Shown: positions 1 through 7,825 of the stretch, one piece after another | Numbering within the stretch: the stretch's first letter is position 1 | How the letters are laid out: the number at the start of each line of letters is the position of its first letter | Assembly (NCBI RefSeq): GCF_900142005.1 | Contig: NZ_FQZL01000007.1 | Span: 184,234 to 248,233 of the forward strand | Direction: 5' to 3' | Length of the DNA stretch: 64,000 nt | DNA from: Dethiosulfatibacter aminovorans DSM 17477 | GTDB lineage: Bacteria; Bacillota; Clostridia; Tissierellales; Dethiosulfatibacteraceae | Translations under genes and position numbers: made by a program | Notes under the pieces: model-generated | What the model saw: only the letters and a program-made list of their open reading frames with translations | The model's database searches: none | What the model was told of the DNA's origin: nothing

Positions 1-661
1 CCGAGAACCAGTAGGTATTCCTTCCGAAAGCCGCAGCCCTCATAAGCCTTACGGAATGGGTAAGGGGCATAATCTCAATTATGTTTCTCATGACTGCAGG
101 CAGTCCGTCCACGTCAAAGAATGTTCCGCAAAGGAAGGACATGGGTGTAATTACGTAGGTAGAAAACCTGTTGAGATCGTAGTGGGTGTCTATTGATGCA
201 GCCGTGAAAAATCCAAGTGCTGAAAACACCAGTGTGTTCATAGCCATGGAAAGGAAGAATATTCCCGGATTCAGTATCCTGCTTCCTGCAATGAATGCAA
301 CAGCCATTAGAAGCATGGCTGCATACATTCCCCTAAGGGATCCTGCAACTATATATCCAAGTGCGATGTTTTTGGTTTTTATTGGTGAAATTATATAATT
401 CTCAAAGCTTTTCTCCTGGAGCCTTGACATGCTAACCCTTACGGATACTCCTGAGTAAGCAGACCTCATGGATGTCATAGCTGCTATTCCGGGGGCCAGA
501 TAATGAAAGTATGAATATTCTCCAAGATCGATGACCTTTCCAAAACCTAGTCCGAATGTCACAAGGTACAGCAGTGGTGATATGAGCTGTGAACTTGTAA
601 TCTTTGTGAACCGACTCTTGAAGAACATCCATTCACGCCATAGTATAGCTGTCATTTCCAT
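1..661 (-). CDS. ABC-2 type transporter permease (3' part cut by window edge)
   Basis: About 220 codons are visible; the C-terminus lies beyond base 1. The reading frame starts MEMTAILWREWMFFKSRFTK and continues through hydrophobic segments and a loop (RVSMSRLQEKSFENYIISPI) typical of NodJ/DrrB-like ABC-2 permeases. The start ATG (661-659) overlaps the stop TGA of the upstream ATPase by one base, so translation is probably coupled. It should form the membrane channel of the ABC system encoded with the next two genes. The family mostly exports lipids, drugs or polysaccharides, so its place behind a cobalamin riboswitch is odd. Family assignment is confident; substrate is inferred only from context. 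Confidence 0.82.
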   Translation of the reverse strand, partial: MEMTAILWREWMFFKSRFTKITSSQLISPLLYLVTFGLGFGKVIDLGEYSYFHYLAPGIAAMTSMRSAYSGVSVRVSMSRLQEKSFENYIISPIKTKNIALGYIVAGSLRGMYAAMLLMAVAFIAGSRILNPGIFFLSMAMNTLVFSALGFFTAASIDTHYDLNRFSTYVITPMSFLCGTFFDVDGLPAVMRNIIEIMPLTHSVRLMRAAAFGRNTYWFS

Positions 662-1500
662 CAAATCACCTTCTTCTTTGTAAAATTGTAGAAAACATCC
701 TCAAGAGTTGTGTTCCTGATTGTAAAGTTGTCTTGAAGGTTTTGGCCCTCTTCCCTGGCGGATTCAAGATCCCTGTGGTAGCTGTACTTCTCCTCATAGT
801 CCGAGTTTCTCCACTGGAGGGTTACCTTCCCTAGATTGTCTATCAGCTGGGACGGCTTGGACTGGGAGTAGAGTTTTGCATTATCTATGAGAATCACCTC
901 GTCGCTAAGATTTTCAGCCTCGTCAATATAATGGGTTGTAAGAAGGATTGTTGTCCCTTCCTTCTTAAGCCTTATGAGCTCCGTCCAAATTTCCTTCCTG
1001 GAAACAAGATCTATCCCCACGGTAGGCTCGTCCAAAAACAAGACCTTTGGCTCGTGGATTATTGCTTTTGCTATCATGAGCTTTCTCTTCATTCCCCCTG
1101 ACAGCTGGCCTACCTTTTTCTTCCTGTGGTCCTGGAGGCCGAACTTTTCAAAAAGGTATTCTATTCTTTCCTTCATATACGCCTTGTCAAGCTTGTAAAG
1201 CCTGCCTGCGAAAACCATATTCTGATAAATGGTAAGCTCCTTGTCAAGGTTGAGATGCTGTGATACAAGTCCCAGCTTGCTCTTTATTTCAGTGCTGTCC
1301 TTTGTATATTGTTCCCCTTCGATATAGACCCTTCCCGAGTCTGGAGTCAAAAGACCCATTATGGTTCTTATAATCGTCGTTTTCCCCGCTCCGTTTGGAC
1401 CAAGGAGGGAAACAAACTTCCCCCTGTCTATCTGCAGGTCAAAGTCTTCCAGTTTGAATTTTCCGCCGTATGATTTGTTTATCTTTTCAAGCCTAATCAT
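661..1500 (-). CDS. ABC transporter ATP-binding protein (ABC-2/DrrA-like)
   Basis: A 279-residue nucleotide-binding subunit. Walker A GPNGAGKTT lies near residue 34, the signature LSGGMKRKL near 138, Walker B VLFLDEPTVGID near 158, and the switch His in TTH near 195. The C-terminal tail (about 215-279) resembles the extra region of DrrA/NodI-type ATPases. It overlaps the 3' end of the binding-protein gene by 8 bases and the permease start by one, so the three genes form one operon under the cobalamin riboswitch. It would energise the ABC-2 permease. Sequence type is exporter-like rather than BtuD-like; whether the system imports corrinoid is unproven. Confidence 0.88.
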   Translation of the reverse strand: MIRLEKINKSYGGKFKLEDFDLQIDRGKFVSLLGPNGAGKTTIIRTIMGLLTPDSGRVYIEGEQYTKDSTEIKSKLGLVSQHLNLDKELTIYQNMVFAGRLYKLDKAYMKERIEYLFEKFGLQDHRKKKVGQLSGGMKRKLMIAKAIIHEPKVLFLDEPTVGIDLVSRKEIWTELIRLKKEGTTILLTTHYIDEAENLSDEVILIDNAKLYSQSKPSQLIDNLGKVTLQWRNSDYEEKYSYHRDLESAREEGQNLQDNFTIRNTTLEDVFYNFTKKKVI

Positions 1501-2872
1501 TTATTCCACCAATTTTTTCAAATATTTCCACTGCCTGGCAACAGGTTACTTCCCCATCCGGGTTGAAGTTATTGCCCTCTGTTTCAAACACTCCTGCCTC
1601 CACAAGTCTTTCAACAATCCTCGGGCTTTGACACTGTCCAAGGTCCTCTATCTCAACTTCTCTTACTTTCTCAAAATCACTTTTCATCATCCATATTGCT
1701 TCAGCAAAATCTTCCCTTGTAACTGCTTCATCGGGATTGAAGAACATTCCCCTGGATGTGAAATCATAATCAAGTATTCCTCTTCCGACGGCAGTCTCTA
1801 CATATTCAAAGTATTCATGGTCGGGCTTCACATCTTCAAAATCACCGTAATACCTGCTTCTTTCCTCGGAAAAATAACTGTAGTCGGGATAGAATATCTG
1901 CATGCCTGCATATGTAACAATCATTTCAGCAAGAACTTCCCTTGTCAAGGTGCTCTCATCCGACAGGTAGTCTATTGATCTGTATTCTTCGGGATCCAAC
2001 AGTCTTTTCATTTCCCTGACTCCCTTTGGCATCATCATTGTCGGAGAGGAAATAGACTTGCTTATTTCGTATACCTTCCCTTTTCTGACAGCCTTTATAT
2101 CTTCTGAGTCCTTCCTTTCATATACAGCCCTGAGACTTCCTCCAAGGTCCTTGAATCCCGTCTGGGTGAAGTATATGTCTGCATTCAAAGTGTCTTCTTC
2201 ATAGATGCCTCCGGCATAATTCATCATGGATGCTTCAACGGAAGAATCCTCGAGCAGGAGCATCTCCATATCGCTTGATTCGAAGGATGCGGACTTGCCG
2301 ACTTCTGCACCGACCTTCTCCCTTTCAAGGGAATCCATTATTTCGTCAAACAGCAGTTCAGATTTTTTCTCAAGCCCCACAGTCATTCCGAGTTTTTTCA
2401 AATATCCACCAAGATCCTCAAGCCTTTCCGGATAGAGGGATACCACATTTATTCCGCTTCTCAACAGGATGTCTGTCTGGTCCCTGTAAAGCCTTCTTAT
2501 TTCGGGAGTGATAAGTACAAGATCCGGATTTGCAGATATAATCCCTTCCGCATCCTTTTCCAGGTTGAATTTTTCCAGCCCCCCTATTTCAAGTGGGTAT
2601 ACTTCCTGATATCCGACGCCCACCAGAAGGTGCCCCGCTCCCAGGCTGTAAAGATTTTGTGTATGGCTCGTTTCAAGGGATATTATCCTCCTTGCAGCAT
2701 CATCCATGAGTATGACCCTTCCGTCACTGTCTTCAAATTCGATTTCAGCAATCTTGGGCAACACCTTCTTTATTCCATTGACGCCTGCTTCAATAGGAAC
2801 CCTCATGAGGAAAACCATCGCAACCATAAGCACCATTGCTGCATATATTTTTTTCAATCCTATTTTTTCCAT
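1493..2872 (-). CDS. Corrinoid-type (BtuF/FhuD class) binding protein with C-terminal SLH domains
   Basis: 459 residues. A signal peptide (about 1-30, positive residues then a long hydrophobic run) precedes a class III periplasmic-binding-protein domain (about 45-320; RIISLETSHTQNLYSLGAG, NPDLVLITPEI, AVRKGKVYEI). The last 140 residues look like two to three S-layer-homology repeats (YGDFEDV..., GMFFNPDEAVTREDFAEAI, FNPDGEVTCCQAVEIF). SLH domains normally bind secondary cell-wall polymer, so the receptor is probably wall-tethered rather than a lipoprotein; there is no lipobox. SD AGAGGATAG lies before the ATG. The riboswitch upstream points to cobalamin or another corrinoid as ligand. Fusion of a B12-class binding domain with SLH repeats is uncommon. 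Confidence 0.85.
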   Translation of the reverse strand: MEKIGLKKIYAAMVLMVAMVFLMRVPIEAGVNGIKKVLPKIAEIEFEDSDGRVILMDDAARRIISLETSHTQNLYSLGAGHLLVGVGYQEVYPLEIGGLEKFNLEKDAEGIISANPDLVLITPEIRRLYRDQTDILLRSGINVVSLYPERLEDLGGYLKKLGMTVGLEKKSELLFDEIMDSLEREKVGAEVGKSASFESSDMEMLLLEDSSVEASMMNYAGGIYEEDTLNADIYFTQTGFKDLGGSLRAVYERKDSEDIKAVRKGKVYEISKSISSPTMMMPKGVREMKRLLDPEEYRSIDYLSDESTLTREVLAEMIVTYAGMQIFYPDYSYFSEERSRYYGDFEDVKPDHEYFEYVETAVGRGILDYDFTSRGMFFNPDEAVTREDFAEAIWMMKSDFEKVREVEIEDLGQCQSPRIVERLVEAGVFETEGNNFNPDGEVTCCQAVEIFEKIGGIND

Positions 2873-2923
2873 TATCTATCCTCTTTCTTAACAATCGCTA
2901 AACGGTAGTTTTTCAAACCAAAG

Positions 2924-2946
2924 TTGGCAACCACGACCCTTGCCAA
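2924..2946 (-). other. Stem-loop in the leader between terminator and binding-protein gene
   Basis: Arms TTGGCAA and TTGCCAA are perfectly complementary and enclose GGGTCGTGG. The loop strand can alternatively pair with a second GGTCGTG/CACGACC arm about 40 bases away. It lies after the riboswitch terminator and before the start codon, so it is present only in read-through mRNA. Function unknown. Confidence 0.4.
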
Positions 2947-3038
2947 GGTAATTTCAAGTTACAGTAAGGTCGTGACCAATAGGTATCAACAATCACGCTT
3001 ACCTATATTTAAATTGTTGTGCCGCTAGCTGCAGCAGC

Positions 3039-3064
3039 AAAAAAAGGACACCCAAAGGTGTCCT
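3039..3064 (-). terminator. Rho-independent terminator of the cobalamin riboswitch
   Basis: Read on the minus strand: AGGACACC, loop TTTG, GGTGTCCT, then a run of T. It sits between the riboswitch aptamer (5') and the SLH binding-protein gene (3'). This fits transcriptional attenuation when cobalamin is bound. Confidence 0.88.
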
Positions 3065-3114
3065 ATTATTCACGCAAATAGCCAACCTTCCCTCCGAAGA
3101 ATGTTTAATCTTTC

Positions 3115-3265
3115 GTTTCAAGGCAGGTCTTCTGACTTAAGGCTCTCATCTTTTCCCTTCCCGTTCCGAGGAACAGTGGTTCTGAAAAGCATAACCTATT
3201 CACAGCAGCGGGGGCTGTAGAGGATTCACACCTCTTTCCCTATTTACCAATATGGTACCGTAAAA
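3115..3265 (-). promoter_or_regulatory. Cobalamin (adenosylcobalamin class) riboswitch
   Basis: The minus strand carries the conserved pieces in order: GGTGTGAATCC-type 5' element, ACAGCCCCCGCTGCTGT, the B12-box GCCACTG-like AACCACTGTTCC, GGGAAGGG, GATGAGAGCC, and AGTCAGAAGACCTGCC at the 3' side. Boundaries are approximate. A terminator follows 50 bases downstream and the SLH binding-protein operon begins about 240 bases downstream, so the operon should be switched off when corrinoid is plentiful. This is the best evidence for the operon's substrate. Confidence 0.93.
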
Positions 3266-3321
3266 CTTGTTAATTTTGCTTTATTATACATTATCTGCAT
3301 CCCGGGTACAAGTTGTTTTTG

Positions 3322-5274
3322 CTAGAATCTCTGCTCTATGAGACCCTTTCTGTAGGCATCAAGGAGCTCGTTGAGTATCTGGATGGTGGCTTTCATGTCT
3401 CTTCCCTTGTCAGTATCCTCGACAAGAAGCCTCTTATGCTCCTTCTTTACATAGACCTCCTGGGGAACCATGTCCTCGTTCTTCTTTATTGTCACCTTAT
3501 GGTCCTCAAAGGGTTCGTGGGAGACAAGTATCATGGCCTGGGAATTGAATATGAGGGTATATCCCGCAATTCCAGTAGTCTTCTGGTAGGCCTTTGAAAA
3601 CCCGCCGTCGATTACAAACATCTTTCCCTTTGCCTTTACAGGGTTTTCACCCTTCATTGTCTTTACCGGAACATGTCCGTTTATTATCCTTCCTCTTTCA
3701 GCATTCAACCCGAATTCTTCAAGGATCATATTGCATTTTTCAACATCATCCCTGAACAGATAGTAGGCATTCTGCTCTTCCTTGTGGGTCTCCTTTTCAT
3801 CTATAAAATACCTTTCGAAAGTAGCCATCTTGCTTTTTCCGAAAAGAGGAGAGTTTTCACCGCACCATGCATACCAGACCATGTTTCTGTTGAAGAAATT
3901 GCTGTCCAGTCCCTGATTGAAGAATGCATCCCTTATTCTTTCATCAAAATAGTCACAAAGGGCTTTTCCCGAATACACCCTGCCGTTCATTTCAAAGGTG
4001 TCAAACTGTCCTTCCCTGGTAAATGGAATACATCCGTGGTAAAGGAGATTGTCGTTGCATGCAAGGTATATGCTTCCCTTTGAATACAGGAATTCAGCAT
4101 GCTTCTGAAGCTTGTCGGAATGCTTGAAGTTTATGAGAAGCTGTTCCATAACCTCGTTCTCTTCATCTGTCAGCTCATAGGGCTCGTCATAGTATACAGT
4201 AGGGAAGAAGGAATCCTTCATTTCATATTCCCGTCCGTCTATTGTAACCGTCTTCCTGTCCTTGGACATCTTGTCGAGAAGCAGCCTGTCCTCCATCTTG
4301 AAGCTTGGCTGTCTCTTTATTATTTGTCCTTCAAGCTTGAACTGGATTATTGCAATAGCCTTTTGCATCTTGCCCATAAGCTCCAGGTCCCTTTCCTTGA
4401 AGGCGTGACCTGTCTTGACTCTCGGTTGGAAGCATTCAACAGGATCGTTCCTGTAGGTATCCGCCGCAAACTGTGCAAGGGGCAAAAGGTTTATACCATA
4501 GCCGTCCTGTAAAGTCTCCAGGTTTCCATACCTAAGACATATCCTAAGAACATTGGCTATGCATGCTCTTGAACCTGCAGCCGCACCCATCCATATAATA
4601 TCATGGTTTCCCCATTGGATATCCACATTGTGATGCTTCAACAAGTCGTCCATTATGAGGTGGGCTCCAGGTCCTCTGTCGTAAATGTCTCCCACCAGAT
4701 GAAGCCTGTCAACCACAAGCCTCCTTATTGAATCTGCAAGGGCGACAATAAAGTCATTGGCCTTTTCAGTCCTTATGATTGTCTTGATGATTTCCTTGTA
4801 ATAGTTCTTCTTTGATTCAAGTACTTCCTTCTCCTGTACAAGTTCCTCGATTATATAGGCGAAGTTCTCCGGCAGAGATTTTCTCACCTTGGACCTGGTA
4901 TACTTGTAGCCTGCATTTCTCAATAGAAGTATGAGATGATAGATTGTCGTCCTGTACCACTTCTCATCGACAATGCCATTCTTCATGAGAAAAACGAGCT
5001 TCTCCTTTGGATAGTAAACCAGTGATGCAAGTATTTCCTGGTCCTCGACAGGTATTGAATCCCCGAATGTTTCCTCTATCTTTCTCTTAACAGTTCCCGA
5101 AGCATTTCTCACCACATGTGAAAAAGCTTCATATTCACCGTGTATATCCGTAAGGAAATGCTCCGTTCCCTTGGGCAGGCTAAGTATTGCGCTCAGATTG
5201 ATGATTTCCCTGCTCACTTCGTCTATGTTTCGGTACTGCTTGGACAGCAGCTTGTAGTAATTCAATTTTTCCAT
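3322..5274 (-). CDS. fbp: Fructose-1,6-bisphosphatase, class III
   Basis: 650 residues, the usual length of the Firmicutes-specific class III enzyme (COG3855, Bacillus subtilis Fbp). It hydrolyses fructose-1,6-bisphosphate to fructose-6-phosphate in gluconeogenesis. Metallophosphatase motifs are visible: FLTDIHGEYEAF near residue 40, GDIYDRGPGAH near 180, WGNHDIIWMGAAAGS near 200, and a C-terminal metal-binding His/Asp region (NGHVPVKTMKGENP, FVIDGGFSKAYQ). ATG follows GGGGGTAGAG. No linkage with neighbours beyond 17-base spacing to the preceding flavoprotein gene, with which it may be co-transcribed. Confidence 0.96.
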   Translation of the reverse strand: MEKLNYYKLLSKQYRNIDEVSREIINLSAILSLPKGTEHFLTDIHGEYEAFSHVVRNASGTVKRKIEETFGDSIPVEDQEILASLVYYPKEKLVFLMKNGIVDEKWYRTTIYHLILLLRNAGYKYTRSKVRKSLPENFAYIIEELVQEKEVLESKKNYYKEIIKTIIRTEKANDFIVALADSIRRLVVDRLHLVGDIYDRGPGAHLIMDDLLKHHNVDIQWGNHDIIWMGAAAGSRACIANVLRICLRYGNLETLQDGYGINLLPLAQFAADTYRNDPVECFQPRVKTGHAFKERDLELMGKMQKAIAIIQFKLEGQIIKRQPSFKMEDRLLLDKMSKDRKTVTIDGREYEMKDSFFPTVYYDEPYELTDEENEVMEQLLINFKHSDKLQKHAEFLYSKGSIYLACNDNLLYHGCIPFTREGQFDTFEMNGRVYSGKALCDYFDERIRDAFFNQGLDSNFFNRNMVWYAWCGENSPLFGKSKMATFERYFIDEKETHKEEQNAYYLFRDDVEKCNMILEEFGLNAERGRIINGHVPVKTMKGENPVKAKGKMFVIDGGFSKAYQKTTGIAGYTLIFNSQAMILVSHEPFEDHKVTIKKNEDMVPQEVYVKKEHKRLLVEDTDKGRDMKATIQILNELLDAYRKGLIEQRF

Positions 5275-5291
5275 CTCTACCCCCAGACTGT

Positions 5292-5807
5292 TTATTTGAA
5301 ATCCGTCTCGCAGATTTTTATATGCTCCACTATCTCAACATTCAAATTCTTGAAGAATGCATCAAGTATGATTTCACTCCCCTTGAACTGGTTTTCGTAT
5401 TCACATGCTCCGGCTACGGACAGGATGATTCCCCGACCCTTTTCTTCGGAATCCGACCAGGGCTTTCTGTAATTATACTTGCATTCGAACAACATCTGGC
5501 ACCTGTCTATGAATATCTTTGCCAGTGAACTTACTGTGTTGAAATACACAGGGGAAGCAAATATGAAATTCCTGTATTTTCTCAGCTTTTCATAAAGGAC
5601 CTGCATGTCGTCTTCAACGCAGCATTTACCGTAGTTTCTGCCGCAGTATCCGCAGGCTTTGCATATTCCTATGTCATAGTCTCGAAGGCTTATCTTCTCA
5701 ACCTCGTTACCGTCTTCCACAAGCTCTTCAATATACTTGTCCAGATATTTTTCAGTGAATTTGTTTTTCCTGTGGCTTGCCATTATGGCAATATATTTAT
5801 CACCCAT
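5292..5807 (-). CDS. Flavodoxin-fold NADPH-dependent FMN reductase family protein with cysteine cluster
   Basis: 171 residues. The N-terminus (IAIMASHRKNKFTEKYLDKY) is the FMN-phosphate-binding start of an iron-sulfur-flavoprotein/NAD(P)H reductase fold. CKACGYCGRNYGKCCVEDDM (about 49-68) holds the compact Cys motif of the ISF-like group, and FASPVYFNTVSSLAKIFIDR (about 84-103) is the second flavin loop. Likely a cytosolic redox protein of unknown physiological partner. Its ATG directly follows the stop of the YbaK-type gene (TAAATG), so the two are translationally coupled. Confidence 0.85.
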   Translation of the reverse strand: MGDKYIAIMASHRKNKFTEKYLDKYIEELVEDGNEVEKISLRDYDIGICKACGYCGRNYGKCCVEDDMQVLYEKLRKYRNFIFASPVYFNTVSSLAKIFIDRCQMLFECKYNYRKPWSDSEEKGRGIILSVAGACEYENQFKGSEIILDAFFKNLNVEIVEHIKICETDFK

Positions 5808-6266
5808 TTACTTGCACACGTCAACCCATGAACCATTTGTCACCTGGGCCAGGTAGTCCACATCAATCTTCACTGCAGTATTGGGTCCTCCTCCTGCCGG
5901 GTACACATAGTCGAACACCTTAAGTGATTCGTCCAGATAAACCTCAAGGTCCTTTTCCAGTCCGAAGGGACATACTCCTCCGACGGGGTGTCCAGTCGCT
6001 TCCTGGACATCTTCAAATCCAACAAATTTCGCCTTCTGCTTGAACTGGTCCTTGAATTTCCTGTTGTCAAGCTTAAGGTCGCCCTTTGCCAAAAGTAGAA
6101 TATCCTTTTCCTTGAGCCTTATTGCCATGGTCTTTGCAATCCTTGCCGGCTCCACGCCAAGAGCCTGTGCAGCAAGCTCCACCGTTGCCGTTGACGTATC
6201 CATCTCTATAACTTCAAGAGGAAGATTTTCCTCTTCAAACTGTTTCTTTACACTTTCTATACTCAT
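5808..6266 (-). CDS. YbaK/ProX-type aminoacyl-tRNA deacylase
   Basis: 152 residues covering one complete YbaK/prolyl-tRNA editing domain (PF04073). Visible conserved parts are ARIAKTMAIRL (with the lysine at the active-site edge), ILLLAKGDLKLDN, GHPVGGVCPFGL, and AGGGPNTAVKI near the C-terminus. Family members hydrolyse misacylated tRNA such as Cys- or Ala-tRNA(Pro). It is a freestanding form, not fused to prolyl-tRNA synthetase. SD AGGAGGTAGAA precedes the ATG. Exact tRNA specificity cannot be read from the sequence. Confidence 0.88.
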   Translation of the reverse strand: MSIESVKKQFEEENLPLEVIEMDTSTATVELAAQALGVEPARIAKTMAIRLKEKDILLLAKGDLKLDNRKFKDQFKQKAKFVGFEDVQEATGHPVGGVCPFGLEKDLEVYLDESLKVFDYVYPAGGGPNTAVKIDVDYLAQVTNGSWVDVCK

Positions 6267-6386
6267 TTCTACCTCCTAATAAGCAGCATCGCTGCGTTAT
6301 CCACGTAAGCTTCCAAAAAATCATACCTTAATATTAATACAAACACCTGTATTTTTCAACCAAAGATTGTGTTAATATCTTCTCAT

Positions 6387-6415
6387 TTGACAATCATTAT
6401 CATTTAATGTATAAT
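6387..6415 (+). promoter_or_regulatory. Sigma-A promoter overlapped by a Fur box
   Basis: TTGACA (6387-6392), a 17-base spacer and TATAAT (6410-6415) make a consensus promoter. The spacer start carries TGACAATCATTATCA (6388-6402), a one-mismatch match to the Firmicutes 7-1-7 Fur box TGATAATNATTATCA. Fur-Fe2+ bound here would cover the -35 element. It faces the small cysteine protein gene at 6472. Confidence 0.8.
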
Positions 6416-6471
6416 ATAAGCAAGAAAGCATTTATTAAGTTTCGAAAGAAAAACTTTAGGAAGTGAATATT

Positions 6472-6621
6472 GTGAAAAACAATAAGAATATAAATATCAG
6501 CTGCAACCCTCCCGATGCACTGCAGAGCATGTGCAGGATGGAAGCGGATACAAACATTTGCATACCAAATCTTGACTCAGTAATTGATGCAAAATGCTGG
6601 GTCGATGAAAACGAAAAATAA
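6472..6621 (+). CDS. Small cysteine-containing protein, probably iron-regulated (49 aa)
   Basis: I do not recognise the family with certainty. GTG start with SD AGGAAG eight bases upstream. The 49-residue product has four cysteines (C11, C21, C30, C42) in the context ISCNPPDALQSMCRM, NICIPNLDSVID and KCWVDENEK. It has no signal peptide and no membrane segment. The spacing of the cysteines could bind a metal or form two disulfides. It is a single-gene transcript bounded by its own Fur-box promoter and a strong terminator. Alone between two minus-strand genes, it is a good candidate for a genuine small iron-response protein. Confidence 0.72.
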   Translation: MKNNKNINISCNPPDALQSMCRMEADTNICIPNLDSVIDAKCWVDENEK

Positions 6622-6659
6622 TTCATATTATACCCTCCATATATAAAATATAAAAAATT

Positions 6660-6702
6660 CCCATATATGACAAACTGGCTGTCATATATGGGAGATTTTT
6701 TT
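6660..6702 (+). terminator. Strong rho-independent terminator
   Basis: A perfect 13-bp stem, cccatatatgaca / tgtcatatatggg, with a 7-base loop is followed by GA and seven T. It ends the small cysteine gene. The other strand also has a T-rich exit, so it may serve the convergent gene too. Confidence 0.9.
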
Positions 6703-6725
6703 GTCCATATTTTCTCTATTCATCA

Positions 6726-7766
6726 CTAGTCGAACTCGTCCTCAATCTCTCCCATTATCTCCTCGATCAGGTCTTCAATGGTTATGATGCCAGTTATGGT
6801 CCCTTCATGGTTTGCAATTACGGCCATATGGTTGCCTGTCCTCTGCATCCTCATGAAGAGCCTGTTTACGGGAAGGGTATCCTCTACAATGAAGGGCTTG
6901 TGGATGATATCCCTTATTTTTGGATCGTCGGTCTCTTCATCCATGATGTTTATCAATACGTCCTTAAGGAGCAGTATTCCTATGATATTGTCCCTGTGAT
7001 TTTCATAGACCGGTATCCTTGAATATGTCTCCGGAGGCATCATCTTCATTATATCCTTGATCTCCATTTCAACATCCACCATGAAGACATCCACCTTTGA
7101 AGTCATGGCTTCTCCTGCCGTTGTATCGTTGAACTGGAAGACATTGTCTATCATCTTCTTTTCCATATACTTGATGTTTCCCTGGAGCAGTCCCTTCTTG
7201 AGAAGAAGCCTGATTTCGTCTTCTGAAATGTTCTCATCTTCCTCTCCTTCCCCTGCACCGAAGATTCCGGAAACCAGATTCGTCGACTTTGTGAGTATGA
7301 AAACGAAAGGTTTTGCTATCTTCGACAGCATTTCAACATATCTTGACGAGAAGAGTGCTATCTCCTCCGTCCTGTGAAGTGCAAGTCTCTTTGGCACAAG
7401 TTCCCCGAATACAAGCATGAAATACGACAGCAGCACCGTCACGATTATGATTGACAGCTGGGAGCTGTATGGAATGTTTAATCTGTTCATTGCAGGAGCA
7501 AGCTTAACTGATATGCCCGTTGCCGCAAAGGCGCTTGAAAAGAAACCTGCCAGTGTTATTCCCACCTGAATGGTGGCGAGAAATCCGCTGGGGCTTTCTA
7601 GCATTTCGACAAGGCGTTTTGCCTTCCTGTTACCCTTCTGTTCCCATTCCAGCTGCATCTTGTTTTTGTTCACGGAAACTATTGCCATCTCTGCGGATGC
7701 AAAGAATGCATTGACAAGAGTAAGCAAAGCTATGAGTATCAGTCTTCCTGCAATATTCGTATCCAT
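6726..7766 (-). CDS. CNNM/CorC (HlyC/CorC, DUF21-CBS) family membrane protein, C-terminally short
   Basis: 346 residues from the ATG at 7766, chosen because GAGGAGAAG lies just upstream; the longer in-frame start at 7790 lacks a site. The DUF21 (CNNM) transmembrane domain (about 1-190) has three to four hydrophobic segments and ends in the FGELVPKRLAL motif. Two CBS domains follow (about 210-335; MTSKVDVFMVDV, VIANHEGTITGIITIEDLIEEI). The family is linked to magnesium/cobalt homeostasis. Most homologues add a C-terminal CorC/HlyC domain of about 80 residues; this one stops at EIEDEFD. That may be a natural short form or a truncation. Confidence 0.88.
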   Translation of the reverse strand: MDTNIAGRLILIALLTLVNAFFASAEMAIVSVNKNKMQLEWEQKGNRKAKRLVEMLESPSGFLATIQVGITLAGFFSSAFAATGISVKLAPAMNRLNIPYSSQLSIIIVTVLLSYFMLVFGELVPKRLALHRTEEIALFSSRYVEMLSKIAKPFVFILTKSTNLVSGIFGAGEGEEDENISEDEIRLLLKKGLLQGNIKYMEKKMIDNVFQFNDTTAGEAMTSKVDVFMVDVEMEIKDIMKMMPPETYSRIPVYENHRDNIIGILLLKDVLINIMDEETDDPKIRDIIHKPFIVEDTLPVNRLFMRMQRTGNHMAVIANHEGTITGIITIEDLIEEIMGEIEDEFD

Positions 7767-7825
7767 AAGTCTTCTCCTCAGCCATATCATTCGCTATCTT
7801 TATTCTCAAACCCTGTTTTCCGTAT

